This document shows positions 1 to 6,046 of a stretch of DNA of 7,012 nucleotides, in pieces. The stretch covers positions 1 to 7,012 of the forward strand of contig JAMOPC010000457.1 of assembly GCA_027064845.1 (NCBI GenBank). The letters are read 5' to 3'. This stretch comes from Desulfurococcales archaeon (GTDB lineage: Archaea > Thermoproteota > Thermoprotei_A > Sulfolobales > Desulfurococcaceae). How positions within the stretch are numbered: the first letter of the stretch is position 1; each line of letters begins with the position of its first letter. The position numbers and the translations under genes were made by a program. The notes under the pieces are model-generated. The model saw nothing but the letters and a program-made list of their open reading frames with translations, had not been told where the DNA came from and searched no databases.

Positions 1-766
1 CTCCCTTGACCCTATACTCTTTTATAACACGTAAAACACTTCTCCAATTAAAAGAAGAGCTCAACAAAGGTACATGCCTTCTCTCACCGTTCGAACCATA
101 AATGATCCCAGATAAATGTATATGCATATTTCTTAGAAAATCATTACCAAGCTTTGTTTCTAAATAATCTAAAATAGCTGAGAAAGCTTCCTCGTGATTT
201 ATACTTCCCAAACTTCTTGCATAAATGTGTGCAAAATCAATCGCTATAGAAGCATATTCTATACCATCAACAACATGTACTAGTTCCTGAATAGTACCCA
301 TCTCTGATACTTTCCCCATAGTTTCTGGCCTAACCCATATTTTAATACCGTTATCAACTAGTTCTTTTACCACTTGTTTTAAGGATTTTCTAACCTTCTC
401 AACAGCCTCTCCAGAAGAATAACTACTATAAAAACCTGGATGAAAAACTATTGACCACGCACCAGCATAGTAGCCAATCTTAGCAGATTCAATTATTCTA
501 TTAATAGATGAACGAACAACACTAGGGTTATCGGATAATAAATTAATATAATAGGGAGCATGCACTGTTAATACAACATGATAACTTCTAGCTATTTCAC
601 CAATCTTTTCTGCCAAATCCTTATTCAGCCTCACACCATAAACAAACTCCAACTCCATAGCATCCAAACCAAGTTCTGAAACCCTCTTAATACCCTCCAA
701 TGACGACTTCTTCCTCGAGGATAAAGGAACGCCAGCTGTTCCAACAAACAATCCATTAATACTCAT
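1..766 (-). CDS. nfo: AP endonuclease, endonuclease IV (Nfo/family 2) TIM-barrel protein, C-terminus cut off by the window
   Basis: Reading from ATG at 766 to the window edge gives 255 residues with no stop, so the 3' end is missing. The family cuts DNA 5' of abasic sites in base-excision repair with a three-metal centre in a TIM barrel. Visible ligand-type residues are His69 (VHAPYY), His109 (FHPG), Glu148 (RPETMGK), Asp177 and His180 (IDFAHIY), His215 (HIHLSG) and a reduced GERRH stretch (Glu228, His231) where Nfo has a D-x-H pair. The last metal-binding Glu should lie in the missing part. The N-terminus starts directly with the first barrel strand (GLFVGTAGVPLSS), which supports a start here. 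A GAGG sits 12 bases upstream, and a TTG just before the ATG is an alternative start. Bases 767-894 upstream are AT-rich, with no gene seen and no decisive TATA box. A related sugar-isomerase TIM barrel is possible but less likely. Confidence 0.82.
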   Translation of the reverse strand, partial: MSINGLFVGTAGVPLSSRKKSSLEGIKRVSELGLDAMELEFVYGVRLNKDLAEKIGEIARSYHVVLTVHAPYYINLLSDNPSVVRSSINRIIESAKIGYYAGAWSIVFHPGFYSSYSSGEAVEKVRKSLKQVVKELVDNGIKIWVRPETMGKVSEMGTIQELVHVVDGIEYASIAIDFAHIYARSLGSINHEEAFSAILDYLETKLGNDFLRNMHIHLSGIIYGSNGERRHVPLLSSSFNWRSVLRVIKEYRVKG

Positions 767-886
767 CAAGATATAACGCCTCAATACAACTCCTATCAAT
801 AATTCATAAACAAACAAATTTTACTTGAGATAAACAAAAACACAATAATATTAAAAATACCTTGTAGAAAACAACGTTTATAAGAT

Positions 887-891
887 AAAAA
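887..891 (-). terminator. oligo-T tract after the C/D sRNA
   Basis: Five T residues on the minus strand begin three bases after box D of the upstream sRNA. Short T runs end transcription in archaea, so this could set the sRNA 3' end or end the thrS-side transcript. It is short, and the region is AT-rich anyway. Confidence 0.3.
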
Positions 892-894
892 TAG

Positions 895-948
895 TCAGCT
901 GAGACAGGTTTATTCATCCCCAGCGGGTCTTTCCCGTGGATTCATCAT
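895..948 (-). ncRNA. C/D-box sRNA (2'-O-methylation guide), predicted 23S rRNA target
   Basis: On the minus strand a perfect box C (ATGATGA, 942-948) is followed 43 bases later by a perfect box D (CTGA, 895-898), the usual size for an archaeal C/D sRNA core (54 nt). An internal CTGG followed by GGGATGA resembles boxes D' and C', although they crowd each other. The guide before box D contains ACCUGUCUCA. This is complementary over ten bases to UGAGACAGGU, which I recall as the conserved archaeal 23S rRNA segment beside the peptidyl-transferase A2602. Counting five bases up from box D predicts methylation of the G equivalent to E. coli G2599 (numbering from memory). I could not assign a target for the D' guide, which contains a self-complementary CGGG/CCCG. 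No convincing terminal stem is visible. Box C overlaps the stop of the zinc-ribbon gene, so the RNA may be processed from that mRNA. Confidence 0.62.
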
Positions 949-1109
949 TCTTCTACATACTTTATTATTTCATGAAAGGTATTCTTTTTACAATGTGGGC
1001 AGTAATGGTAGAGTTGTTGGAACTCCTTATCCAATGGATAACTTACTAAGAGTTTCCATTCCCTTCCACAATTCTTGCATTTTAGTATCCAATAAGTCAA
1101 TTTGATCAC
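945..1109 (-). CDS. small zinc-ribbon protein, 54 residues, function unknown
   Basis: A GTG start at 1109 overlaps the TGA of the upstream ASCH gene in the four-base GTGA arrangement typical of translational coupling. The product has two CxxC knuckles, Cys11/Cys14 (KCKNCGREW) and Cys37/Cys40 (YCPHCKK), separated by 22 residues, which is a classic one-zinc ribbon. Aromatic residues and basic patches (KK, HE) flank the knuckles. No catalytic residues are evident. Such ribbons usually bind nucleic acid or serve as structural subunits, but I do not recognise this family. The tight coupling to the ASCH gene suggests a joint role, possibly in RNA binding or translation given thrS upstream. The TGA stop is immediately followed by a second TGA, because it lies inside box C of the downstream sRNA. 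The short length makes it easy to miss, but the paired CxxC motifs and coupling make it convincing. Confidence 0.8.
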   Translation of the reverse strand: MIKLTYWILKCKNCGREWKLLVSYPLDKEFQQLYHYCPHCKKNTFHEIIKYVEE

Positions 1110-1726
1110 TTTTCCTTGTTCCTTTTCCGCGTCTTGATTACTCCTTTTTCTACTAGTTTTTCAAGTGTTCTCCTCAGTACTTTTCTAATAATATATCTTT
1201 TATTAAGTGTTCCGAATAATCTTAGAGCAGTCATTCTAATACTATTCGTTCTTGTTAAGTCTAGTAGGATTTGTTTATCTTTCTGACTAAGCTCTTTATC
1301 CAGATATCTTAGCCCGAGCCGAGCTAGGTCTGCTGGTGATAATCCAAGGTATGGATGTTCTGGTTTTAGGTGGTCTAGTCTTTGAACGAGATCGAACTCT
1401 ATGATTGTTACCCAGTCATCACCTGTTATTCCAGGATATACTTTCTTTAGCTCTCTTACTAGTTCCTCCTTGTTCTTGAAACCATCTTTTAAAGCATCTT
1501 CATCTGTTAGTTCATTGAGCTTCTTATGTATTACCTTGACTACCTTTATCTTAGCTACGGGTTTTCCACCGCCATGAACTATTATTTCTTCGTATTTTGG
1601 TATTACTATTCCTTTCCTAATAGTTGCTTTCTTCTTACCCGATAGTATGTCTTCTACGTATCTCCCCTTAACCATTAAGTGTCTTCCAATAAACTTTTTT
1701 TCACGATTCCTCGTAGTGTTTGTCAT
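1106..1726 (-). CDS. ASCH-domain (PUA-like) protein with C-terminal helical/winged-helix-like extension
   Basis: Residues about 12-116 look like an ASCH domain, a PUA-like beta-barrel. They carry the signature GKKKATIRKG (30-39), then an alternating strand region (IIVHGGGKPVAKIKVVKVI), the acidic LTDEDALKDGF segment (73-83) and a closing WVTIIEFDLV strand (105-114). ASCH domains are thought to bind RNA, and some hydrolyse modified nucleosides, so the substrate here is open. Residues about 120-206 are a helical, very basic extension whose end (TLEKLVEKGVIKTRK) resembles the last helix and wing of a winged helix. This suggests a second nucleic-acid-binding module. The ATG start lies 21 bases after the thrS stop, without a strong Shine-Dalgarno site. 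The 3' end overlaps the zinc-ribbon gene by four bases, so thrS, this gene and the ribbon probably share a transcript. The ASCH call is firm, and the winged-helix reading is an inference from the sequence pattern. Confidence 0.8.
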   Translation of the reverse strand: MTNTTRNREKKFIGRHLMVKGRYVEDILSGKKKATIRKGIVIPKYEEIIVHGGGKPVAKIKVVKVIHKKLNELTDEDALKDGFKNKEELVRELKKVYPGITGDDWVTIIEFDLVQRLDHLKPEHPYLGLSPADLARLGLRYLDKELSQKDKQILLDLTRTNSIRMTALRLFGTLNKRYIIRKVLRRTLEKLVEKGVIKTRKRNKEK

Positions 1727-1747
1727 TTCTTATCCAAGCTCAACTCA

Positions 1748-3592
1748 TTATGCATGATAGCTCGGAATAGGTCTCTGAGATAAGTACTTAGGCATTGTTA
1801 AGGGAACTCTCGGATATCCTTTTGTCTCTCCTTCAAGCAACCTTATTAGTTCGTCGAGGCTCATGACTTTCTGGTCATTTGTCCTCCTTATGCGGACGTT
1901 CAAGGTATTGCTCTTGATCTCGCGTTCGCCTATAACAACAATATATGGTATCCACTCCCTACCAGCGTCTCTTATCTTTTTACCTAGGCTCTCAGACCTA
2001 TCATCAATATCTATTCTGAAACCATGTTTCTCTAGCTCCTCGGCTACTTTCTCAGCATATTCCAAGTATTCGTTCTTCAACGGTATTATTCTGACTTGTA
2101 TAGGTGATAACCATGTGGGTAAGTATGGTGTTTTCCCTTCGCGCTCCATGAGTGCTGCTGTGTCTAGTATTGTATATATGAATCTCTCGATCCCGCCTAT
2201 GATTGCTGTATGTATTATTACAGGATGGTGTTTCTCACCTTTCTCATCAGTATATGTTATGTTAAACCTCTTTCCGTTACCTATGTCTATTTGAAAAGTA
2301 GCTATTTCACGTGGTCTCTTCAAGTTATCAATAATGTGGTATTCTACGTTTAATACCCAGTAATATATTCCTCCAGGTATAAGCGATAATAAGACAGGGT
2401 AGTTTTCTCTCTTCACAAATTCTATTACGACATCACGATATTTCTCAAAGAAGTCCTTCGTCACATTATATAATGCTACGTATCTGCGACCAATCTTAGA
2501 TATTTCCTCAAGGATCTTGTTCTGCACAATTTTTGAAACCCTTATTGCTTCCTCGAGATCCTTATTCAGAATGTGTAGGTCTGGCATATAGAACTTTCTA
2601 AGCCTGAAACATAGGTTTAATTCTCCCCGCTTCTCTAACCTATAACTATCAGCTACTTCGAACATTCCGAAAGGCAGGTTCTTGTAGCTTATTATCCAGT
2701 CACGCAACATAGCGAATTGTTGATGACAAGCTGCGTACCTTAACACATACTTGTTCTTATCAACAACTAGCTCATATAACCTATCTCCGAATAATAAGGC
2801 ATGCTCAAGAACTGGTTTCTCTGATAAATTAAACATGTTAGTACCCATAACCTTGTAGACGGGAATACCTAGTTCTCTAGCTATTTTCCACGAATACTGC
2901 ATCAAGGACTCCATTATAACTACTGCATGTGGACCATACCTCATATGCCCGTGATCGCTCATGGGCTCCCATTCAAAACCAAACTTTCTACAATAATCAT
3001 TAACCCTATTGACACCGCCAGGCAGTTCTTTACCAAATACTTCTTTATCAACCAGTATTTTTAGATCTGGATAATTCGTGTAATCAAATTCCTTGGGATC
3101 ATATAGCCTGCCTTCAGGAGTTAAGATATAGAATTCCTTCTTGATCTCTTTTCTTATTATTTCTCCTTTACCAGTCTTTGTAATAGTCCTTGATAACTCA
3201 CTCAGGGGATGTCCATAGCATTCTAGAGTGAATTCCTTGTACCATCCAAATGGTGCTCTATAAGTGTCTATGCCTATTTCTTCCTCAATAGATTCCTTAA
3301 ACTTAGCTAATAGATCAAGCGCTTTGACAGGATCTGCTAAATCTTGTGATAAGTGAGCATACGGATAAATCACTATGGTAGTTGGCTTTACTTGTTCAAC
3401 TATATTTTTCACTTCCTCAACTGCTTGCTTCAATACTTCTTCGTCATCACTAGACTCTATCGTTGTGAAGACGACGAGCGTGTTTTCGAATTTTCCGCTC
3501 TTGTTTTTATCGTTTAGTTTCTCAGGTTCTTTTATAGCTGGTGAAACTGCTTTATATGCGAATTTCTTTGCATGTATTAGTAGGAGACGCAA
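1748..3592 (-). CDS. thrS: threonyl-tRNA synthetase, archaeal type with N-terminal editing domain
   Basis: This class II synthetase of 614 residues charges tRNA-Thr in the cytoplasm. Residues 1 to about 140 are the archaeal D-aminoacyl-deacylase-like editing domain that removes mischarged serine. It shows the IYPYAHLS strand with His80 and the GWYKEF motif with Tyr118 and Lys119, both known active-site features of this domain. The catalytic core follows, with zinc ligands Cys289 (AACHQQ), His340 (MPDLH) and His461 (VIIHTAI), motif 2 around Arg330/Arg332 and motif 3 as GGIERFIYT (466-474). The anticodon-binding domain is about 495-590, and the last 20 residues form a proline-rich tail. The start codon is TTG: no ATG or GTG is in frame between the upstream stop and this point, and the N-terminus MRLLLIHAKKF fits the family. 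A 60-base gap separates it from the SecB-like gene upstream. Many crenarchaea split editing and synthesis into two proteins, but here both are fused and apparently intact. Confidence 0.97.
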   Translation of the reverse strand: MRLLLIHAKKFAYKAVSPAIKEPEKLNDKNKSGKFENTLVVFTTIESSDDEEVLKQAVEEVKNIVEQVKPTTIVIYPYAHLSQDLADPVKALDLLAKFKESIEEEIGIDTYRAPFGWYKEFTLECYGHPLSELSRTITKTGKGEIIRKEIKKEFYILTPEGRLYDPKEFDYTNYPDLKILVDKEVFGKELPGGVNRVNDYCRKFGFEWEPMSDHGHMRYGPHAVVIMESLMQYSWKIARELGIPVYKVMGTNMFNLSEKPVLEHALLFGDRLYELVVDKNKYVLRYAACHQQFAMLRDWIISYKNLPFGMFEVADSYRLEKRGELNLCFRLRKFYMPDLHILNKDLEEAIRVSKIVQNKILEEISKIGRRYVALYNVTKDFFEKYRDVVIEFVKRENYPVLLSLIPGGIYYWVLNVEYHIIDNLKRPREIATFQIDIGNGKRFNITYTDEKGEKHHPVIIHTAIIGGIERFIYTILDTAALMEREGKTPYLPTWLSPIQVRIIPLKNEYLEYAEKVAEELEKHGFRIDIDDRSESLGKKIRDAGREWIPYIVVIGEREIKSNTLNVRIRRTNDQKVMSLDELIRLLEGETKGYPRVPLTMPKYLSQRPIPSYHA

Positions 3593-3652
3593 TTTGGCTA
3601 AACACCATGACTGATTCTAGAGCATGATGAATACCTAGGTATACTACTTTGT

Positions 3653-4087
3653 TTAAATAACAGTATTCGGTGTAAATTTATGTTTTTCCCCAGGTTGCTT
3701 TCCTTGTTGGGGCTGTAGCTGCGGCATACCAGGTAGTGGTGGTGGGACACCTAACGACCTACTCAATATAATGCTTTCAGCTAACATATTAGTAAAGACT
3801 GCTTGAATTAGTGGCTGAGGCATCTTCTTTTCTCTAATATCCTTTTCTATCTTTTCTAATTCCTTTTTATCACTAGATATTACCACAGCATTACCTTTCA
3901 AAACAATTTGTACAACAGGTGGTATTGAAGAGATTGTGAATGTAAAGGGGACTATTAATTGATTATCTCTCCTAAAGGGGTTACCCGAAGGTATAGCTAG
4001 GTTTACATTGAATTGTAGCTTGGGTGGAAGAGTTTCCGATAATTTTTCCGCATTAATACTTGTTAATTGAATAGTAATTGTGAACAA
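3653..4087 (-). CDS. SecB-like small protein, possible export or holdase chaperone
   Basis: This protein has 144 residues, no signal peptide and no membrane segment. Residues 1-70 alternate as long beta strands (FTITIQL, LQFNVNLAI, LIVPFTFTI, VVQIVLKGNAVVI), and residues 73-86 form a charged helix. A second helix (MPQPLIQAVFTNMLAESIILSRSLG) leads into PPPLPGMP. This order, and the ending of a helix followed by G-(F/V)-PP-L-P, is that of bacterial SecB, where the segment reads roughly CP-x-x-LFPYARE...GFPP(L)LL. SecB holds unfolded polypeptides. Archaeal SecB-like proteins have been reported, but I cannot confirm homology by search. The tail (121-144) is rich in Gln, Pro and Lys and probably disordered. 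The start is TTG with an AGGTG site nine bases upstream and an in-frame TAA just before it, so no longer start is possible. It diverges from radA and precedes thrS in the same direction. Confidence 0.6.
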   Translation of the reverse strand: MFTITIQLTSINAEKLSETLPPKLQFNVNLAIPSGNPFRRDNQLIVPFTFTISSIPPVVQIVLKGNAVVISSDKKELEKIEKDIREKKMPQPLIQAVFTNMLAESIILSRSLGVPPPLPGMPQLQPQQGKQPGEKHKFTPNTVI

Positions 4088-4092
4088 CTCGC

Positions 4093-4160
4093 TTTACACC
4101 TAAATTGCTTAATTTAATATTATTTTACAGGATATTATTATTATCTGGTATAGGTGTTTA
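4093..4160. repeat. inverted repeat in the SecB-like/radA divergent region
   Basis: TTTACACCTA at 4093-4102 faces TAGGTGTTTA at 4151-4160. Seven central bases pair perfectly and eight of ten overall. The left arm contains the ribosome-binding site of the SecB-like gene, and the spacer is very AT-rich. It could be a two-site operator between divergent genes, but an arm this short could arise by chance. Confidence 0.25.
4097..4101 (-). promoter_or_regulatory. Shine-Dalgarno site of the SecB-like gene
   Basis: AGGTG on the minus strand, with its GGTG nine bases before the TTG at 4087, supports the unusual start codon. The AT-rich stretch at about 4111-4127 is the likely TATA region, but no single element stands out. 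Confidence 0.6.
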
Positions 4161-4189
4161 TTAATTAAAAGTAGATGTGAGTAGTGTGG

Positions 4190-4203
4190 CGAAAGTATTA
4201 AAG
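4190..4203 (+). promoter_or_regulatory. BRE/TATA promoter of radA
   Basis: A purine-rich BRE (CGAAAG) directly precedes TATTAAA (4196-4202). Transcription normally starts about 26 bases past the TATA centre, that is near 4225. This gives either a leader of about 18 bases to the ATG at 4244 or a leaderless start at the ATG at 4226. Confidence 0.65.
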
Positions 4204-4232
4204 GGTCTATTTTTAAAACACTATTATGAAAT

Positions 4233-4236
4233 GGTG
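4233..4236 (+). promoter_or_regulatory. Shine-Dalgarno site deciding the radA start
   Basis: GGTG lies seven bases before the ATG at 4244, a good archaeal spacing, and favours that ATG over the one at 4226. Confidence 0.65.
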
Positions 4237-4243
4237 GGTTAAT

Positions 4244-5206
4244 ATGAATAAGCAAAATAAAGAAATAAGATCCATAAGAGACATACCAGGTGTAGGCTCA
4301 ACTATAGCTGATAAACTAGAAGCAGCAGGATACACTACTCCATGGGCAATTGTAGTGAGTAGAGCCGAGGAACTCGCCGAGAAAGCAGGAATACCTCTAC
4401 ATACCGCTGAGAGAATAATTGCTAATGCTAGAAAATTATTAGGGATAAGATTCAAGACAGCGAAAGAAGTAAAACTAGAGAGATTAAGCGTTAGAAAAAT
4501 AACTACTGGAAGCAAGAACTTAGATGACCTATTAGGAGGAGGCATCGAGACCAAGACAATAACAGAGTTCTACGGAGAATATGGTACAGGAAAAACCCAG
4601 ATATGCCATCAGCTAAGCGTCAACGTACAATTACCTCCTGAAAGAGGAGGATTAAACGGCAAAGCCGTATATATCGATACTGAAGGAACCTTTAGATGGG
4701 AAAGAATAGAAGCAATGGCTAGAGGAATGAACTTAGATCCAGACGAAGTTATGGAGAACATATTTTATCAGAGAGCATATAACAGCGATCACCAAATGGC
4801 TATTGTCGAAGAACTATTCTCCTTCGTACCGGAGAACAATGTAAAACTAGTAATAATAGATTCGGTAACAAGTCATTTCAGAGCAGAATACCCAGGAAGA
4901 GAAAACCTAGCTATGAGGCAGCAAAAATTGAACAAGCACCTACACCAATTAGTAAGACTTGCAGAAGCATACAATATAGCCGTAGTCGTGACAAACCAAG
5001 TAATGGCTAGGCCAGACGTATTCTATGGAGATCCAACACAAGCTGTTGGAGGACATGTACTAGCACATACTCCAGGAGTAAGAGTTCAGTTAAGAAGAGC
5101 TAAAGGAAACAAGAGAATAGCAAGAGTAGTAGATGCACCACACCTCCCAGAAGGAGAAGCCGTATTCTTAATAACAGATGAAGGCATAAGAGATCCTGAG
5201 GAGTAA
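4244..5206 (+). CDS. radA: DNA repair and recombination protein RadA
   Basis: This is the archaeal RecA/Rad51 recombinase, which forms filaments on single-stranded DNA and drives ATP-dependent strand exchange. From the ATG at 4244 it has 320 residues. An N-terminal helix-hairpin-helix domain occupies about 10-65 (DIPGVGSTIADKL). The linker carries the FxxA-type polymerisation motif FKTA (70-73). The ATPase core has Walker A GEYGTGKT (111-118), the catalytic-glutamate segment DTEGTF (145-150), Walker B LVIIDS (202-207) and the DNA-binding L2 region after NQVMARPD (251-258). Length and motif order are complete. An upstream in-frame ATG at 4226 would add MKWWVN, which is not typical of the family, and a GGTG site favours 4244. 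The gene has its own promoter, diverges from the SecB-like gene, and converges with the prepilin peptidase with only 11 bases between stop codons. Confidence 0.97.
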   Translation: MNKQNKEIRSIRDIPGVGSTIADKLEAAGYTTPWAIVVSRAEELAEKAGIPLHTAERIIANARKLLGIRFKTAKEVKLERLSVRKITTGSKNLDDLLGGGIETKTITEFYGEYGTGKTQICHQLSVNVQLPPERGGLNGKAVYIDTEGTFRWERIEAMARGMNLDPDEVMENIFYQRAYNSDHQMAIVEELFSFVPENNVKLVIIDSVTSHFRAEYPGRENLAMRQQKLNKHLHQLVRLAEAYNIAVVVTNQVMARPDVFYGDPTQAVGGHVLAHTPGVRVQLRRAKGNKRIARVVDAPHLPEGEAVFLITDEGIRDPEE

Positions 5207-5210
5207 ACAG

Positions 5211-5216
5211 TTTTTT
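5211..5216 (+). terminator. oligo-T terminator of radA
   Basis: Six T residues begin five bases after the radA stop, as is common for archaeal termination. The tract ends just before the stop codon of the converging peptidase gene. Confidence 0.5.
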
Positions 5217-5217
5217 A

Positions 5218-6045
5218 CTAGTAGATAATATGTGTAAACAAGAATAAAACAGGATAATCACCAAGAACTAAGAGAAGCAAATAACCAAACAATAAAGCAA
5301 CAATATATGGAATGCCATAAGTAACCCATATAATCTGCTCAGGATCCACAATACCTTTATCAATAAGTTCTTTTAACTTATTTTGATGAATTCTGTACTC
5401 TTCCTCTTCAACACTAAATGACAACCTATAAGAAACCTCTACTCCCTCATTACTCGGCTTAAAAACAGTTAGTGGATAATAATGTTTGGATTCAAGAAAA
5501 TCCTTAATACGCATAGGCTTACCAATAAAAAGTAATAATATTTTCTTATAAATTCCAAGATTCTTGGGCAAGTACTTCTTCCATGCAAGACCAAAAACTA
5601 ATCCCTTAAGAAGCGTCAATATAACTAACATGGCAGTAGAATAGAGTACCATTACAAGTATAGGAGGTATATGAATAAGCATAGAATTCTCATAGAAGAC
5701 AACATACTTATAAATACTACCTAGAGGAAATAGAAAAGATAAACCAAGAACAACATAGAAGTCAGCTTCACCAATATAATCGAGTTTATAAAGTACAAAA
5801 AACAGTCCTGGAACAATTACTAGTGACATAATAATATATATTAATATAAACTGCAAGGGATAATTAGTATTACAAATCAATAAAGAGAAAATAAATAATA
5901 ATATACAACCACCAAGAAATCCCCATACATATTTATCTGGTATCTCCCTATACCTTAGATCATATATTGAGAATACAAGCAAAGATACTAACCCATAAAT
6001 AATCTTAACGTACATCAATAAATCACTAACATTGGTGAAGACCAT
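5218..6045 (-). CDS. pibD: archaeal type IV prepilin/pre-archaellin peptidase (A24 family)
   Basis: This membrane aspartyl protease would remove class III signal peptides from archaellins, pilins and pilin-like binding proteins. From the ATG at 6045 it has 275 residues. The catalytic aspartates are Asp29 in SIYDLRYREIPD, at the end of the first helix, and Asp95 in the GxxD-type motif GEAD (92-95). About five hydrophobic segments lie at 12-27, 43-60, 65-86, 96-115 and 125-152. A soluble, charged domain follows (about 155-240, starting near GKPMRIKDF), and a final helix spans 245-268, as in archaeal A24 proteins with the type II C-terminal region. An ATG at 6150 would add 35 residues overlapping the divergent gene. 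A GGTG eight bases before 6045 supports the shorter start. No pilin or archaellin gene is in the window, so its substrate cannot be named. Confidence 0.88.
   Translation of the reverse strand: MVFTNVSDLLMYVKIIYGLVSLLVFSIYDLRYREIPDKYVWGFLGGCILLFIFSLLICNTNYPLQFILIYIIMSLVIVPGLFFVLYKLDYIGEADFYVVLGLSFLFPLGSIYKYVVFYENSMLIHIPPILVMVLYSTAMLVILTLLKGLVFGLAWKKYLPKNLGIYKKILLLFIGKPMRIKDFLESKHYYPLTVFKPSNEGVEVSYRLSFSVEEEEYRIHQNKLKELIDKGIVDPEQIIWVTYGIPYIVALLFGYLLLLVLGDYPVLFLFTHIIY
5995..6002 (+). promoter_or_regulatory. possible TATA box of the 116-residue unknown gene, inside the peptidase coding region
   Basis: ATAAATAA centred near 5999 predicts a transcript start near 6025, leaving a leader of about 22 bases that contains the GGTGA site. 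A second AT-rich candidate (AATAAAT, about 6017-6023) would give a nearly leaderless transcript. The local DNA is AT-rich, so confidence is modest. Confidence 0.35.
6034..6038 (+). promoter_or_regulatory. Shine-Dalgarno site of the 116-residue gene, inside the peptidase gene
   Basis: GGTGA, with GGTG nine bases before the ATG at 6047. It selects this ATG over the in-frame TTG/GTG at 6032/6035 and lies within the first codons of the oppositely oriented peptidase. Confidence 0.6.
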
Positions 6046-6046
6046 T

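Noticed and set aside
1405..1430. GTGATGA on the minus strand inside the ASCH gene as a box C
   Set aside because: It encodes the GDDW segment of the protein, and no box D follows at a suitable distance. The same applies to GTGATGA within thrS near 3445.
1863..2294. Plus-strand open frame of 143 codons opposite thrS
   Set aside because: It is antisense to the conserved catalytic and anticodon-binding parts of ThrRS and has no ribosome-binding site or domain.
3605..3660. ATGATGA at 3624-3630 on the plus strand, with a CTGA at 3610-3613, as another C/D sRNA between thrS and the SecB-like gene
   Set aside because: The CTGA lies before the box C and no CTGA follows within the needed distance, so there is no C...D order.
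4213..4554. Minus-strand open frame opposite the start of radA
   Set aside because: It is antisense to the conserved RadA helix-hairpin-helix region, and its composition is that of a shadow frame.
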